Positions 1-8,552 of a DNA stretch of 64,000 bases are shown piece after piece. Made by a program: the position numbers and the translations under genes. Position 1 is the first letter of the stretch. Every line of letters begins with the position of its first letter. Below the pieces are notes generated by a model. That model had not been told where the DNA came from, did no database searches, and saw only the letters and a program-made list of their open reading frames with translations. This DNA is from Mycolicibacterium sp. S2-37 (lineage in GTDB: Bacteria; Actinomycetota; Actinomycetes; Mycobacteriales; Mycobacteriaceae), in NCBI RefSeq assembly GCF_017352375.1, contig NZ_JAFEVR010000008.1, positions 1 through 64,000 of the forward strand, in the 5' to 3' direction.

Positions 1-686
1 TGATATCCGTCGGCGGTGATCACCACGGCCTGGTCCTGCCCCAGCTCGACGGCATGGCGGGTGTGCTCGATGAAGGCCGCGACGTCGGAGCTGACGAACA
101 TCTCCCCGTCGCCCACCCCGACCACCAGCGGCGTCGACCGGCGGGCGGCCACGATGGTGCCGGGTTCGTCGGCATTGGCGAAGACCAGCGTGAAGTGACC
201 CTCGAGGCGGCGCACCACGGCCAGCACGGACGCGGCGAAATCGCCCGCGGTGTCGCCGTAGCGGAACTGCCTGCCCACGAGGTGCACGGCGACCTCGGTG
301 TCGGTGTCGCTGCTGAACTCCTCACCGGCGGCCTCGAGCTCACCGCGCAGGGCGGCGTAGTTCTCGATGATGCCGTTGTGGACGACCGCGATCTTGCCGT
401 CGGCATCGCGGTGGGGGTGGGCGTTGCGGTCGGTGGGGCGGCCGTGGGTGGCCCAGCGGGTGTGTCCGAGCCCGGTCTGACCGGACAGCACGCCTGCCTC
501 AGCGCACTCGAGCACTCCACCGAGATTGGCCAGGCGGCCCGCCTTGCGGTGCACGCTCATCCCGCCCTGACCGTTCAGCAGCGCGATGCCGGCCGAGTCG
601 TAGCCGCGGTATTCCATCCGGTGCAGCGCATCGACCACGATGCCGCAGGCAGGACGCTGCCCGACATACCCGACGATTCCGCACAT
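1..686 (-). CDS. glmS: Glutamine–fructose-6-phosphate aminotransferase, N-terminal part (cut by window edge)
   Basis: GlmS makes glucosamine-6-phosphate from fructose-6-phosphate and glutamine, the first committed step to UDP-GlcNAc and so to peptidoglycan. The first 228 codons are present and read through position 1, so the sugar-isomerising half lies outside. The ATG is at 684–686 and the protein begins MCGIVGYVG, the signature of a class II glutamine amidotransferase in which Cys2 becomes the N-terminal nucleophile. Further glutaminase motifs are HRMEYRGYDSAGIA, HTRWATHG and VVHNGIIENY. It is divergent from a hydrolase gene and close to glmM, the next enzyme in the pathway. A TATCCT −10 ends 8 nt before the ATG, so the mRNA may be leaderless. 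Assignment is secure. Confidence 0.96.
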   Translation of the reverse strand, partial: MCGIVGYVGQRPACGIVVDALHRMEYRGYDSAGIALLNGQGGMSVHRKAGRLANLGGVLECAEAGVLSGQTGLGHTRWATHGRPTDRNAHPHRDADGKIAVVHNGIIENYAALRGELEAAGEEFSSDTDTEVAVHLVGRQFRYGDTAGDFAASVLAVVRRLEGHFTLVFANADEPGTIVAARRSTPLVVGVGDGEMFVSSDVAAFIEHTRHAVELGQDQAVVITADGY

Positions 687-741
687 GAGGATTCAGGATA
701 GTGCAAGTGGCGCGCCCGACCGGGTGAGCTACGGTCGACAG
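687..741. promoter_or_regulatory. Divergent promoter region between glmS and the hydrolase gene
   Basis: On the minus strand TATCCT (695–700) fits the mycobacterial TANNNT −10 and lies 8 nt from the glmS ATG. On the plus strand TACGGT (730–735) lies 6 nt from the GTG at 742. Both spacings suit leaderless transcripts, common in mycobacteria. No convincing −35 is seen on either strand. Inference from motif and spacing only. Confidence 0.4.
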
Positions 742-1587
742 GTGGCCAGCACCAAGAAGCTGTTCAAGGCTCTGACCCGACGCGGCCCGCACCGCGTTCT
801 CCGCGGTGACCTGGCCTTTGCCGGGCTGCCCGGGGTGGTGTACACCCCTGAATCGGGCATGAATCTCCCCGGTATCGCGTTCGGCCACGACTGGCTCGCC
901 AGTGGCCAGCGTTACAACGGAACGCTCGAACACCTGGCTTCCTGGGGCATCGTGGCCGCCGCGCCGGACACCGAGACCAGTCTGGCGCCATCGGTGCTCA
1001 ATCTGGCCTTCGACCTGGGCACCACCCTCGACATCATCGCCGGCGTGCGCCTGGGTCCCGGCAAGATCAGCGTGCATCCCACCAAACTGGGCGTCGCCGG
1101 ACACGGCTTCGGCGGATCGGCCGCGGTCTTCACCGCCGCCGGCATGCCAGGCCGGCTCAAGGCGGTGGCGGCACTGTTTCCGACGGTCTCACGCCCCGGA
1201 GCCGTCGAGCCCGCCGCGGCGCTGCAGACACCCGGTCTCATCCTCGCCGACCCCGGAGATCCCATGTCGCTGCGGTCCAATGCCGTGGAGCTGGCGCGGG
1301 CCTGGAAGCCGGCGACGCTGCGGGCGGTGAACAAGGTGACCGCAGGCGGGCTGGTGGAGGGCCGCCGGCTGGCGCGCGTGTTGAAGATGCCCGGCGAGGA
1401 CAAGGGCACGCAGAAGATCGTGCGGGCCCTGCTCACCGGATACCTGCTGCACGAGCTCACCGGGGACAAGACGTACCGCGAATTCAGCGATCGCGAGGCC
1501 ATCCTGCCGAAGACCGAGGTGATGGATCCGTTCTCCGATGATCCGGTCGACCTGGAAAACAAGGTCGTCGCCATGCTCAAACCCTGA
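742..1587 (+). CDS. Alpha/beta hydrolase of the dienelactone hydrolase-like group
   Basis: Predicted 281-residue soluble alpha/beta-hydrolase fold protein. The nucleophile-elbow region reads GHGFGGSA, where Phe replaces the usual Ser (GxSxG); if this is the elbow the protein may not be a standard serine hydrolase. The N-terminal half contains LPGIAFGHDWLASG, as in the oxyanion region of such proteins. An upstream in-frame ATG exists at 640, but it would run into glmS, and the GTG at 742 is preceded at leaderless spacing by TACGGT. The gene is divergent from glmS. Substrate unknown. Family call is moderate, catalytic competence doubtful. Confidence 0.65.
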   Translation: MASTKKLFKALTRRGPHRVLRGDLAFAGLPGVVYTPESGMNLPGIAFGHDWLASGQRYNGTLEHLASWGIVAAAPDTETSLAPSVLNLAFDLGTTLDIIAGVRLGPGKISVHPTKLGVAGHGFGGSAAVFTAAGMPGRLKAVAALFPTVSRPGAVEPAAALQTPGLILADPGDPMSLRSNAVELARAWKPATLRAVNKVTAGGLVEGRRLARVLKMPGEDKGTQKIVRALLTGYLLHELTGDKTYREFSDREAILPKTEVMDPFSDDPVDLENKVVAMLKP

Positions 1588-1602
1588 CCCGACAGGTACC
1601 AA

Positions 1603-1624
1603 CCAACCGGTTGGCTGCTATAAC
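1603..1624 (+). promoter_or_regulatory. Promoter with 12-bp palindromic operator in front of the LLM oxidoreductase gene
   Basis: CCAACCGGTTGG (1603–1614) is a perfect palindrome. It is followed directly by TATAAC (1619–1624), a good −10 whose end lies 6 nt before the ATG at 1631. A repressor bound to the palindrome would cover the spacer and −35 zone. The layout resembles TetR-family operators, but the regulator is not identified in the window. Confidence 0.5.
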
Positions 1625-1630
1625 TTCGTG

Positions 1631-2683
1631 ATGCGTACAGGCATCTTCCTGAGCTATGCCGGCGGCTTCCGCGAGGCCGTCGAGGACGTCGTCGAACTGG
1701 AACAGGTCGGTGTCGACATCGCCCTGGTGGCCGAGGCGTACTCCTTCGACGCCGTCAGCCAGCTCGGCTATCTGGCGGCCAAGACCACGCACATCGAGCT
1801 CGGGTCCGGCGTCGTGCCCATCTATGTGCGCACGCCGTCGCTGTTGGCGATGACCGCCGCCGGGCTGGACTACGTCTCCGACGGCCGCTTCCGGCTGGGG
1901 ATCGGGACGTCCGGCCCGCAGGTGATGGAGGGCTTCCACGGTGTGCCGTTCGATGCACCGCTGGGCCGCACCCGCGAGGTCGTCGAGATCTGTCGCATGG
2001 TGTGGCGACGCGAGAACGTCGAGTTCGACGGCCGCCACTATCAGATCCCGCTGCCCAGCGAAGGGCCCGATGCACGGGGCACCGGCCTGGGCAAGCCGCT
2101 GCATCTCATCAATCACCCTGTGCGCGAACGCATCCCGATCACCATCGCGTCGCTTGGCCCGAAGAACGTCCAGCTGACCGCCGAGATCGCCGAGGGCTGG
2201 CAACCGGTGTTCTTCTATCCCGAGCGCGCCGACGCGGTCTGGGGTGAGGCACTGCGGGCCGGCTTCGCCAAACGCGATCCCGAACTCGGCCCGCTCGACG
2301 TGATGGTGAGCGCGGCGCTCGCCCTCGGCGACGACGTCGACGACCGGCTGGCGTGGGTGAAGCCGCAGCTGGCGCTCTACATCGGCGGTATGGGCGCGCG
2401 CGGCAAGAACTTCTACCATCAACTGGCCACCCGCTACGGCCTCGGTGAGGTGGCCGACCGCATCCAAGATCTGTACCTGGCCGGCAGGAAGACGGAGGCG
2501 ATCGAGGCGGTACCCGACGACCTCGTGCGCAACGTGTCGCTGATCGGCCCGAAGGGCTTCGTCCAGGAGCGCCTGGCCGCCTATGCCGAGGCCGGTGCCA
2601 CCACGCTGCTCCTGCAGCCGCTCGGCGTGGATCGGCGCGAGACGATCCGCTTCGTCGAAGAGCTCACCGCACTGCTGCCGTAG
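1631..2683 (+). CDS. LLM-class (luciferase-like) F420-dependent oxidoreductase
   Basis: 350-residue TIM-barrel flavin/F420 oxidoreductase of the bacterial luciferase-like superfamily, similar in length and layout to M. tuberculosis Rv3520c. Family features are the N-terminal LEQVGVDIALVAEAYSFDAV, the ELGSGVVPIYVRTPSLLA strand and the DYVSDGRFRLGIGTSG segment that lines the cofactor site in F420-dependent members. The ATG at 1631 follows a −10 at leaderless distance; the upstream extension of the frame to 1538 runs through the previous gene. Its 3' end overlaps the convergent gene at 2664 by 20 bp. The substrate cannot be told. Confidence 0.85.
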   Translation: MRTGIFLSYAGGFREAVEDVVELEQVGVDIALVAEAYSFDAVSQLGYLAAKTTHIELGSGVVPIYVRTPSLLAMTAAGLDYVSDGRFRLGIGTSGPQVMEGFHGVPFDAPLGRTREVVEICRMVWRRENVEFDGRHYQIPLPSEGPDARGTGLGKPLHLINHPVRERIPITIASLGPKNVQLTAEIAEGWQPVFFYPERADAVWGEALRAGFAKRDPELGPLDVMVSAALALGDDVDDRLAWVKPQLALYIGGMGARGKNFYHQLATRYGLGEVADRIQDLYLAGRKTEAIEAVPDDLVRNVSLIGPKGFVQERLAAYAEAGATTLLLQPLGVDRRETIRFVEELTALLP

Positions 2684-3998
2684 GTCCGCCGGCCTGCGGG
2701 AGCTCGTCTGCGGCGATTTCGCACGGCGTCGCAGGCGGCGCCGGGGCCGGCGGGACGACGTCGGCCACCGGCGCCGACGGAGCCGGGGTGGGCGCCGGAC
2801 CGTCCGCGGGCGGCGCGGCGGCCTCGGCCGGCAGTGGTTCGGCAGGCGGTTCGCCGGACGCGGCATCGGGTTGCTGCGCTGGGTCCGCCTGACCCGCTTC
2901 CTCCTCGTCTTCGGTGTCCTCGTCTTTGTCCTCCTCTTCTTTGTCTGCGTCTTCTTCTGCGTCTTCGTCCTCCTCGGCTTCTTCGATGTCCGGCAACGGA
3001 TTCTCGAGGTCGGGATCCTCCAGCTCAGGGTCCTCATCGAGGCCTTCGCCGGCCGGGAGCAGTCCGCCGAGCAGCTCACCGAACTGCTGACCGAGCCCGG
3101 ACAGTCCCGACATTCCTGAACCGATGTCGGGCAGCCCGGATGAGCCCGGCATCGACATGGGCGTCGCAGGGGGCGGCATCGCAGCGGTGGCAGCCGCAGG
3201 ATCGGTCAGCGCACCGGACGGCGCCGGTGGCGCGGGTGGCGGGGCAACCGGGGGCGCCGGGGACGCACCGGCCGCTGTCCACGGTGCGGCGCCGCCGACG
3301 CCGGGCCCGCCGGCGCCGGGCGACCATGCGCCGCCGCCGGACGGGAACGTCCCGACCGGCTCGTCGTGGACGGTGGCGATCGCGCAGTCGAAACTCCGGC
3401 GGATCGCGTCGCTGGCATCCTCCAGCGCGGCAACGAGATCGGCCGCGACATCACGGGCCACGAACGGCGTGACGTGTTGGTCGACGAGTTCACTGGCGGC
3501 CGACCGATCTCCGGTACCGGTCGTGAGGGCCTGCGCGGCGGACAGCCAATCGCCGCGCACACCGTCGGTGCGGGCGTCGAGTGACTGCGTGGCGTCCACC
3601 TTGGCGTCGACGATGCCCCACAGCGTTTCGCGCAACCGGGCCATCGACTCGGCGGCGGCGCCGAGCGCGGCGATCGCTTGCGCCGACGCATCGCTGTGGC
3701 GGTGCAGGATCTCCAGCGTGGCGTCGGCGGCGGCGCCGTCCCACGCCTCCCGCAGCGCGAGCAGTTGACCGTCCTGCACGGTCAGCGCCTCCTGCGCCGT
3801 CTCGACTGCTGCGGCCAGTGCGGCATGGTCGGCGTCGAGGGCGCCCAGATCGAGACCCGCCTCGCGGGCGTACGCCTCGTGCAGCCGGCCGGCCAGCCCC
3901 GGATCGGTCGAACCGAGCGCCGCGCATGCCGCGGAATAGCTGGCGAGGTGTCCGACGGCCTGCTCACCCTGAGCGAGCCGCCCCGCGACATCGCTCAC
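2664..3998 (-). CDS. Ala/Pro/Glu-rich protein with WXG-like N-terminal helical domain (Rv3439c-like)
   Basis: 444-residue protein. The first ~200 residues are helical and Ala-rich and include the tripeptide WDG (about residue 86, in LREAWDGAAAD), as in WXG100-type secretion partners. Next comes a Pro/Gly/Ala-rich linker, then a dense Glu/Asp run (about residues 325–370) and a Pro-rich tail. M. tuberculosis Rv3439c sits at the same place beside glmM and has similar composition. The GTG at 3996–3998 overlaps the upstream TGA as GTGA, suggesting coupled translation with the 101-residue gene; an in-frame GTG at 4010 is the alternative. I infer a type VII secretion partner or substrate; no enzymatic motif is visible. 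Confidence 0.7.
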   Translation of the reverse strand: MSDVAGRLAQGEQAVGHLASYSAACAALGSTDPGLAGRLHEAYAREAGLDLGALDADHAALAAAVETAQEALTVQDGQLLALREAWDGAAADATLEILHRHSDASAQAIAALGAAAESMARLRETLWGIVDAKVDATQSLDARTDGVRGDWLSAAQALTTGTGDRSAASELVDQHVTPFVARDVAADLVAALEDASDAIRRSFDCAIATVHDEPVGTFPSGGGAWSPGAGGPGVGGAAPWTAAGASPAPPVAPPPAPPAPSGALTDPAAATAAMPPPATPMSMPGSSGLPDIGSGMSGLSGLGQQFGELLGGLLPAGEGLDEDPELEDPDLENPLPDIEEAEEDEDAEEDADKEEEDKDEDTEDEEEAGQADPAQQPDAASGEPPAEPLPAEAAAPPADGPAPTPAPSAPVADVVPPAPAPPATPCEIAADELPQAGGPTAAVR

Positions 3999-4300
3999 AG
4001 CAGCCGCCACGCGGCTCGTGCATCGGCCTCGGCGTACTGCTCGGCGGTGCGGCGTAGCGTCGCGGCGATCGCGGTCGCCGATTGCGACCAGTCGGATAGC
4101 GAACCCACGACGCGTTCGACCGCATCGCGCAACGCGTCCCCGGAGGCGCTGTACGCGCGGCCCGCCACCGATCCGTCGAAGCGCAGTGACGCCAGTTGCG
4201 TGCGTACGGCGCCGTCGACCAGTTCCGCAGCGGCCTCGTACCGGCCGGCTATGCCGATGAGCGCCGCGTGATCGACCCGGGCGGCGTGGACTGCTCCCAT
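3995..4300 (-). CDS. Small helical protein with YxxxD signal, EspC/WXG-like (Rv3440c-like)
   Basis: 101-residue Ala-rich, probably two-helix protein. Near the C-terminus it has EQYAEADARAA, containing YAEAD, a match to the YxxxD/E signal of type VII substrates that pairs with WXG on a partner. It overlaps the following WXG-bearing gene by 4 bp and lies 43 nt downstream of glmM, as Rv3440c does in M. tuberculosis. ESX-4 is 4 kb away, so export by ESX-4 is a reasonable inference but is not shown by the sequence. Confidence 0.7.
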   Translation of the reverse strand: MGAVHAARVDHAALIGIAGRYEAAAELVDGAVRTQLASLRFDGSVAGRAYSASGDALRDAVERVVGSLSDWSQSATAIAATLRRTAEQYAEADARAAWRLL

Positions 4301-4343
4301 GTCAGATAGGACGCGGCGCTGAGCGTCGTGGTTCCCTACCGGG

Positions 4344-5681
4344 TCAGCTCTGCTCGCTCACCGATTCCGCGACACGTACCGCGAGCTGGCGGGCGGTGTC
4401 CTCGTCGGCCGCCTCGACCATCACCCGCACCACCTGCTCGGTGCCCGACGGCCGGAGCAGGATGCGTCCGGTGTCGCCCAGTTCGGCTTCGGCCTTGGCC
4501 ACCGCCGTGCGCACCGACGGCGCCTCGGCGACGGTGGCCTTGTCGGCGACGGCGACGTTGATCAGTACCTGGGGCAGCGTCTGCATCGGCGCGGCCAGCT
4601 CGGCCAGCGTCGCGTGGGTCTGCGCCATTCGCGACATCAGCCGCAGACCGGTGAGGATGCCGTCGCCAGTGGTGCCGAACGCCGGCATGACGATGTGCCC
4701 GGACTGTTCCCCGCCGAGCGCATACGATCCGGCCCGCAGCTCCTCGAGCACGTAGCGGTCGCCGACGCCCGTCGTACGAACCTCGATCCCGGCATCGCGC
4801 ATGGCCAGGTGCAGTCCGAGATTGCTCATCACGGTCGCGACCAGGGTGTCGGAAGCGAGCTCGCCGGCTTCGCGCATGGCCAGCGCCAGCACCACCATGA
4901 TGGCGTCACCGTCGATCACCCGGCCGTGGGCGTCGACGGCCAGACAGCGGTCGGCGTCGCCGTCGTGGGCGAGACCCAGATCGGCGCCGTAGGACACGAC
5001 GGCGGCCTGCAGGGTCTCCATGTGCGTCGACCCGCACCGCTCGTTGATGTTGAGGCCGTCGGGGTCGGCGTTGATCGTCAGCACGTTGGCGCCGGCGGCG
5101 CGGTAGGCGCGCGGCGCGGCGACCGACGCGGCGCCGTGGGCGCAGTCGACGACGACGGTCAGTGCGTCGAGCCGGGTGGTGACCGCCTTGCCCACGTGCC
5201 GCAGATAGCGGTCGAGCGCGTCGTCGGCGCCCACGACCCGTCCGATGCCCGCGCCCACGGGCCGCTGCCCGGGCCCCTGGCTGACCAGTTCGGCGATGCG
5301 GTCCTCGGTGTCGTCGTCGAGCTTGTGGCCGCCGGGGCCGAAGATCTTGATGCCGTTGTCGGGCATCGGATTGTGCGACGCCGAGATCATCACGCCGAAG
5401 TCGGCGTCGTAGGCGCTGGTCAGATAGGCCACCGCGGGGGTGGGCAGCACCCCGGCACGCAGCACGTCGACACCCTCGCTGGCGACGCCGGCGATGACGG
5501 CGGCCTCCAGCATCTCACCGCTGGCCCGGGGGTCGCGCCCGACGACGGCGATGCGGCGGCGGGCGTGGCTACCGGAGGCGAGCCTGCGGGCCGCGGCCGA
5601 GCCGAGCGCCAGCGCGAGCTCGGCGGTCAGATCACGGTTGGCGACTCCGCGCACGCCGTCGGTGCCGAACAGTCGAGCCAT
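4344..5681 (-). CDS. glmM: Phosphoglucosamine mutase
   Basis: GlmM converts glucosamine-6-phosphate to glucosamine-1-phosphate for UDP-GlcNAc synthesis. The 445-residue length matches the family. The hallmark sites are all present: active-site loop ISASHNP with phospho-Ser102, Mg-binding DGDADR at 240–245, sugar-binding GGEQSGH at 323–329 and phosphate-binding RPSGTE at 410–415. The ATG at 5681 is preceded by GAGAGG at suitable spacing, and the protein starts [12 protein letters not shown] as in orthologues. It lies first in a minus-strand run with the Rv3440c/Rv3439c-like pair, and one gene step from glmS. Confidence 0.97.
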   Translation of the reverse strand: MARLFGTDGVRGVANRDLTAELALALGSAAARRLASGSHARRRIAVVGRDPRASGEMLEAAVIAGVASEGVDVLRAGVLPTPAVAYLTSAYDADFGVMISASHNPMPDNGIKIFGPGGHKLDDDTEDRIAELVSQGPGQRPVGAGIGRVVGADDALDRYLRHVGKAVTTRLDALTVVVDCAHGAASVAAPRAYRAAGANVLTINADPDGLNINERCGSTHMETLQAAVVSYGADLGLAHDGDADRCLAVDAHGRVIDGDAIMVVLALAMREAGELASDTLVATVMSNLGLHLAMRDAGIEVRTTGVGDRYVLEELRAGSYALGGEQSGHIVMPAFGTTGDGILTGLRLMSRMAQTHATLAELAAPMQTLPQVLINVAVADKATVAEAPSVRTAVAKAEAELGDTGRILLRPSGTEQVVRVMVEAADEDTARQLAVRVAESVSEQS

Positions 5682-5766
5682 CGGACAAACCTCTCATAAT
5701 CGGGTTCGTCGAACACAACCCTCCTGGTCAGGATCCATGAGTGCCGACAGATCCATCTGAAACGAC

Positions 5767-5800
5767 ACACCGCCCGCGTCCGGTTGGACGCGGGCGGTGT
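5767..5800 (-). terminator. Strong hairpin terminator after the small secreted-protein gene
   Basis: ACACCGCCCGCGTCC (5767–5781) is perfectly complementary to 5786–5800 across a GGTT loop, a 15-bp GC-rich stem. It lies 14 nt past the stop of the gene at 5815–6285 and before glmM. There is no U-tract, as is usual for mycobacterial hairpin terminators. Confidence 0.8.
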
Positions 5801-5814
5801 CGAGATCGCGGCGG

Positions 5815-6285
5815 TTATCCGGTCTGACCCGGAACCGTCTGCACCGGCGCGGCGTCGGCCGGCTCGACGGTCTCACCGTCCTGCGGGGTGCCGGGAACGG
5901 CTTCCGCGGCGCCCGGCGTCACGACCGGGCCGGTGCCCTCGGGCGCCTCGGTGCTCAGCGAGGCGTTCTGGATCGCCAGCTCGCCGCCGGGCAGGCCACT
6001 GCACACGGTCTGCGGGCTGCCGGCAACGTCGACGCTCTCCGCCATGGCGTTCACCTCGGGCGCCTGCGTGCCGCAGATGGCGCCGGCAGCGGTCGCCGCG
6101 GTGTCGGTCGACACGCTCTCGAGGATCGGCACGCCGCCGACCGCGACGGTCACCGTGTTGTCCGGCGCCTCCGTGGGCTCCGTGGGCTGTGCGTTCGCCA
6201 CACCGAGACCGGCGGTGAGCAGCACCGAACCGCCCAGGACGGTTCCGGCGGCGATGTTCTTGAAGCTCTTCATGATGTCCGTCAT
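5815..6285 (-). CDS. Small secreted protein of unknown function
   Basis: 156-residue protein with a clear Sec signal peptide: basic start (MTDIMKSFKN), hydrophobic core (AAGTVLGGSVLLTAGLGV) and an ANA cleavage site near residue 31. The mature part is short and acidic with two Cys (in ICGTQ and VCSGL) that could form a disulphide, and ends in a Pro/Glu/Thr-rich tail. AAGGAG sits 8 nt before the ATG at 6285, favouring this over ATG 6273. It is a single-gene unit flanked by hairpins (5767–5800, 6586–6627). I do not recognise the family. Confidence 0.75.
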   Translation of the reverse strand: MTDIMKSFKNIAAGTVLGGSVLLTAGLGVANAQPTEPTEAPDNTVTVAVGGVPILESVSTDTAATAAGAICGTQAPEVNAMAESVDVAGSPQTVCSGLPGGELAIQNASLSTEAPEGTGPVVTPGAAEAVPGTPQDGETVEPADAAPVQTVPGQTG

Positions 6286-6585
6286 CGAACACTCCTTCCA
6301 TTGCGAAGCCGCAGCCCGGCGTCGGGATGGACACACCGAGTACGCCGGGAGCAGGAATCTCCTGCCGACGCCGCGAGGGCGTCCGTGCTTCGTGCACCGA
6401 GGTTTGCCGAAGTGCGGCGCCGATCTCAACCCCATACCGGCGAACCGGGCCTACCACCGAAACGGGCTAAGTAACTCGCGGGCGGCGGGCGGCCGGGTCA
6501 ATCACCAGCGCACACCCCGCAAGCGCGCGAACCCCGGCGCACCACAGGGGTTTACTGAATTCGCAGTGTGTGACCGGTCACAATG
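6286..6585. other. Intergenic region with a 14-bp palindrome
   Basis: No credible gene is seen in these 300 bases. They should hold the promoter of the small secreted protein. TGTGACCGGTCACA (6569–6582) is a perfect palindrome that resembles a Crp/FNR half-site pair (TGTGA…TCACA) but with 4 rather than 6 central bases, so the regulator is uncertain. It is ~285 bp upstream of the secreted-protein start and next to the rpsI terminator. Confidence 0.5.
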
Positions 6586-6627
6586 CAGAACGCCGGGCAC
6601 GTCCCGAAAGACGTACCCGGCGTTCTG
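6586..6627 (-). terminator. Hairpin terminator of the rplM–rpsI operon
   Basis: CAGAACGCCGGG (6586–6597) pairs with CCCGGCGTTCTG (6616–6627). After one mismatch the stem extends with ACGTC/GACGT around a CCGAAA loop. It lies 8 nt after the rpsI stop. Confidence 0.85.
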
Positions 6628-6635
6628 GGGATCGA

Positions 6636-7135
<500 letters not shown>

Positions 7136-7139
<4 letters not shown>

Positions 7140-7579
7140 TGGGCCACCTGCTTGATCTCGAACGGAACCGGCTGCTGCGCGGCGTGCGGATGGTTGGGGC
7201 CCGCGTACACCTTCAGCTTCTTCTGCACCTGACGGCTGAGCTTGTTGTGCGGCAGCATTCCGACGATCGCGTTCTCCACGACGCGGGTGGGATGCTTGAC
7301 CAGCAGCTCGCCGATGGTGCGCCTGCGCAGACCACCGGGGTAACCCGAGTGGCGGTAGGCGAACTTGTTGTTGAGCTTGTCGCCGCTGACGGCGATCTTC
7401 TCGGCGTTGATGACGATGACGAAGTCGCCACCGTCGACATTCGGCGTGAACGTCGGCTTGTGCTTGCCACGAAGCAGCTTGGCTGCCTCGACGGCGAGCC
7501 GGCCGAGCACGACGTCCGTGGCGTCGATGACGTGCCACGTGCGTGTGGTGTCACCCGCCTTCGGCGTGTACGTAGACAC
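7136..7579 (-). CDS. rplM: 50S ribosomal protein L13
   Basis: 147-residue L13, an early 23S rRNA-binding assembly protein. Conserved blocks [32 protein letters not shown] and [20 protein letters not shown] are present. The GTG at 7577–7579 follows GAAGGTAAA. It is the first gene of the rplM–rpsI operon, behind a promoter at 7726–7755 and a leader of about 140 nt. Confidence 0.97.
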
Positions 7580-7725
7580 AGCTTTACCTTCTCTACTCGG
7601 GGTTCTCACCCGCATGGGATCCCGGAGACCCGGGTGACGGTCCGGTGTGACGGTGGGTGAACCTCGGCGACCGACCGTGACCCGAGGACCCATGGGTACC
7701 TGACGGCACCGCACACCAACGTGGC

Positions 7726-7755
7726 AGCTTACCTGCGGGCGTCCTCGCAGGTCAA
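7726..7755 (-). promoter_or_regulatory. rplM–rpsI promoter
   Basis: Read on the minus strand: TTGACC (7750–7755), 18-bp spacer, TAAGCT (7726–7731), a good −35 and a TANNNT −10. Initiation near 7719 would give a ~140-nt untranslated leader before the GTG, long enough for leader regulation. I see no known leader motif I can name. Confidence 0.65.
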
Positions 7756-7833
7756 AACGCCGAAAATGCAGGCTGCGCGGTCCCGCGGGCCTCCCCTCCC
7801 GACGGGACCGCGCAGAGTCTGCGAAGCGCGCCC

Positions 7834-8130
7834 TCACCACCCCCAGGCGGCGGCCGCCCTGCGGTCGGTGGCGGCGACGTCATCGGCGCCGTCACGCACG
7901 GCGTTCCCCAGGTTGAACAGGATCTCGTTCAGCGCTGCAGCGGCCTGATCCCACCGGGCCTGTTCGACGCGGTAGGCCTCGGCCGCCTCCCTGGTCCACA
8001 CCTGCTGCAGCGGCGCGACGTGCCCGCGCAACTCGTCGAGGGCGGCGTTGAGTCGCGCGTGTGTGCCGTGGATCTCCTGGCGGACCGAGTACTCGATCTC
8101 GTCGAAGTTGTAGGACAGCACCTGATCCAT
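7834..8130 (-). CDS. esxT: ESX-4 WXG100-family protein EsxT
   Basis: 98-residue small helical secreted protein, colinear with M. tuberculosis EsxT (Rv3444c): [14 protein letters not shown] near the start, then [12 protein letters not shown] at the turn and [10 protein letters not shown] at the end. The canonical WXG turn is WTR here, as I recall for the orthologue. It is expected to form a heterodimer with EsxU and leave through ESX-4. The start at 8130 is chosen because MDQVLSYNF matches the family N-terminus and GGAG precedes it closely (AAGGAGTACGAG). It is last in the minus-strand ESX-4 run eccC4–Rv3446c–esxU–esxT. Confidence 0.93.
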   Translation of the reverse strand: MDQVLSYNFDEIEYSVRQEIHGTHARLNAALDELRGHVAPLQQVWTREAAEAYRVEQARWDQAAAALNEILFNLGNAVRDGADDVAATDRRAAAAWGW

Positions 8131-8158
8131 CTCGTACTCCTTGCTGTGTGTCGGTGGT

Positions 8159-8482
8159 CTAGAGCCCGGTCGCGGCGGCGCCGATCTGATGGGAATGCGC
8201 ACCGGCTGCCGCGTCGAGCGTGCGCTGGTTGGCGCGCATGGTCTCGGCGATCCGGTTCAGTGCGGTGTAGAGCTTCAGCGACTCGGCGTTCCAGCGATCG
8301 ACCACTTCGCGGAACCGGACGGCCGCCGCCCCGCCCCACACCGTCGGCGGCACATCGCCCATCCGGCCGATGAAGGACTGCAGCATCGCCCGGATGTCCT
8401 CGTTGCGGGCGTCGATCGTGGCGGCGACGGCCGTCATCATCTCGAGATCGGTGGTGAGGGCTCCACCCATCGGTGTCGTCAT
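8159..8482 (-). CDS. esxU: ESX-4 WXG100-family protein EsxU
   Basis: 107-residue partner of EsxT, matching Rv3445c in place and form. The WXG turn is clear as VWGGAAAVRF, between two amphipathic helices. The ATG at 8482 follows AAGGGAAC; longer readings of the frame run through the previous gene. It lies 28 nt upstream of esxT. Role: substrate and possible co-effector of ESX-4. Confidence 0.93.
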   Translation of the reverse strand: MTTPMGGALTTDLEMMTAVAATIDARNEDIRAMLQSFIGRMGDVPPTVWGGAAAVRFREVVDRWNAESLKLYTALNRIAETMRANQRTLDAAAGAHSHQIGAAATGL

Positions 8483-8552
8483 CGCTGTTCCCTTCTGCCG
8501 TTGTGCGATATCAGATTTGACGTTGCCGACCGCTGAACGGTTCCCTGCGGTG

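Noticed and set aside
1577..3079. 500-codon minus-strand open frame opposite the LLM gene
   Set aside because: Spans a clear luciferase-like gene and the tail of another gene; Arg-rich N-terminus is the antisense of an acidic run.
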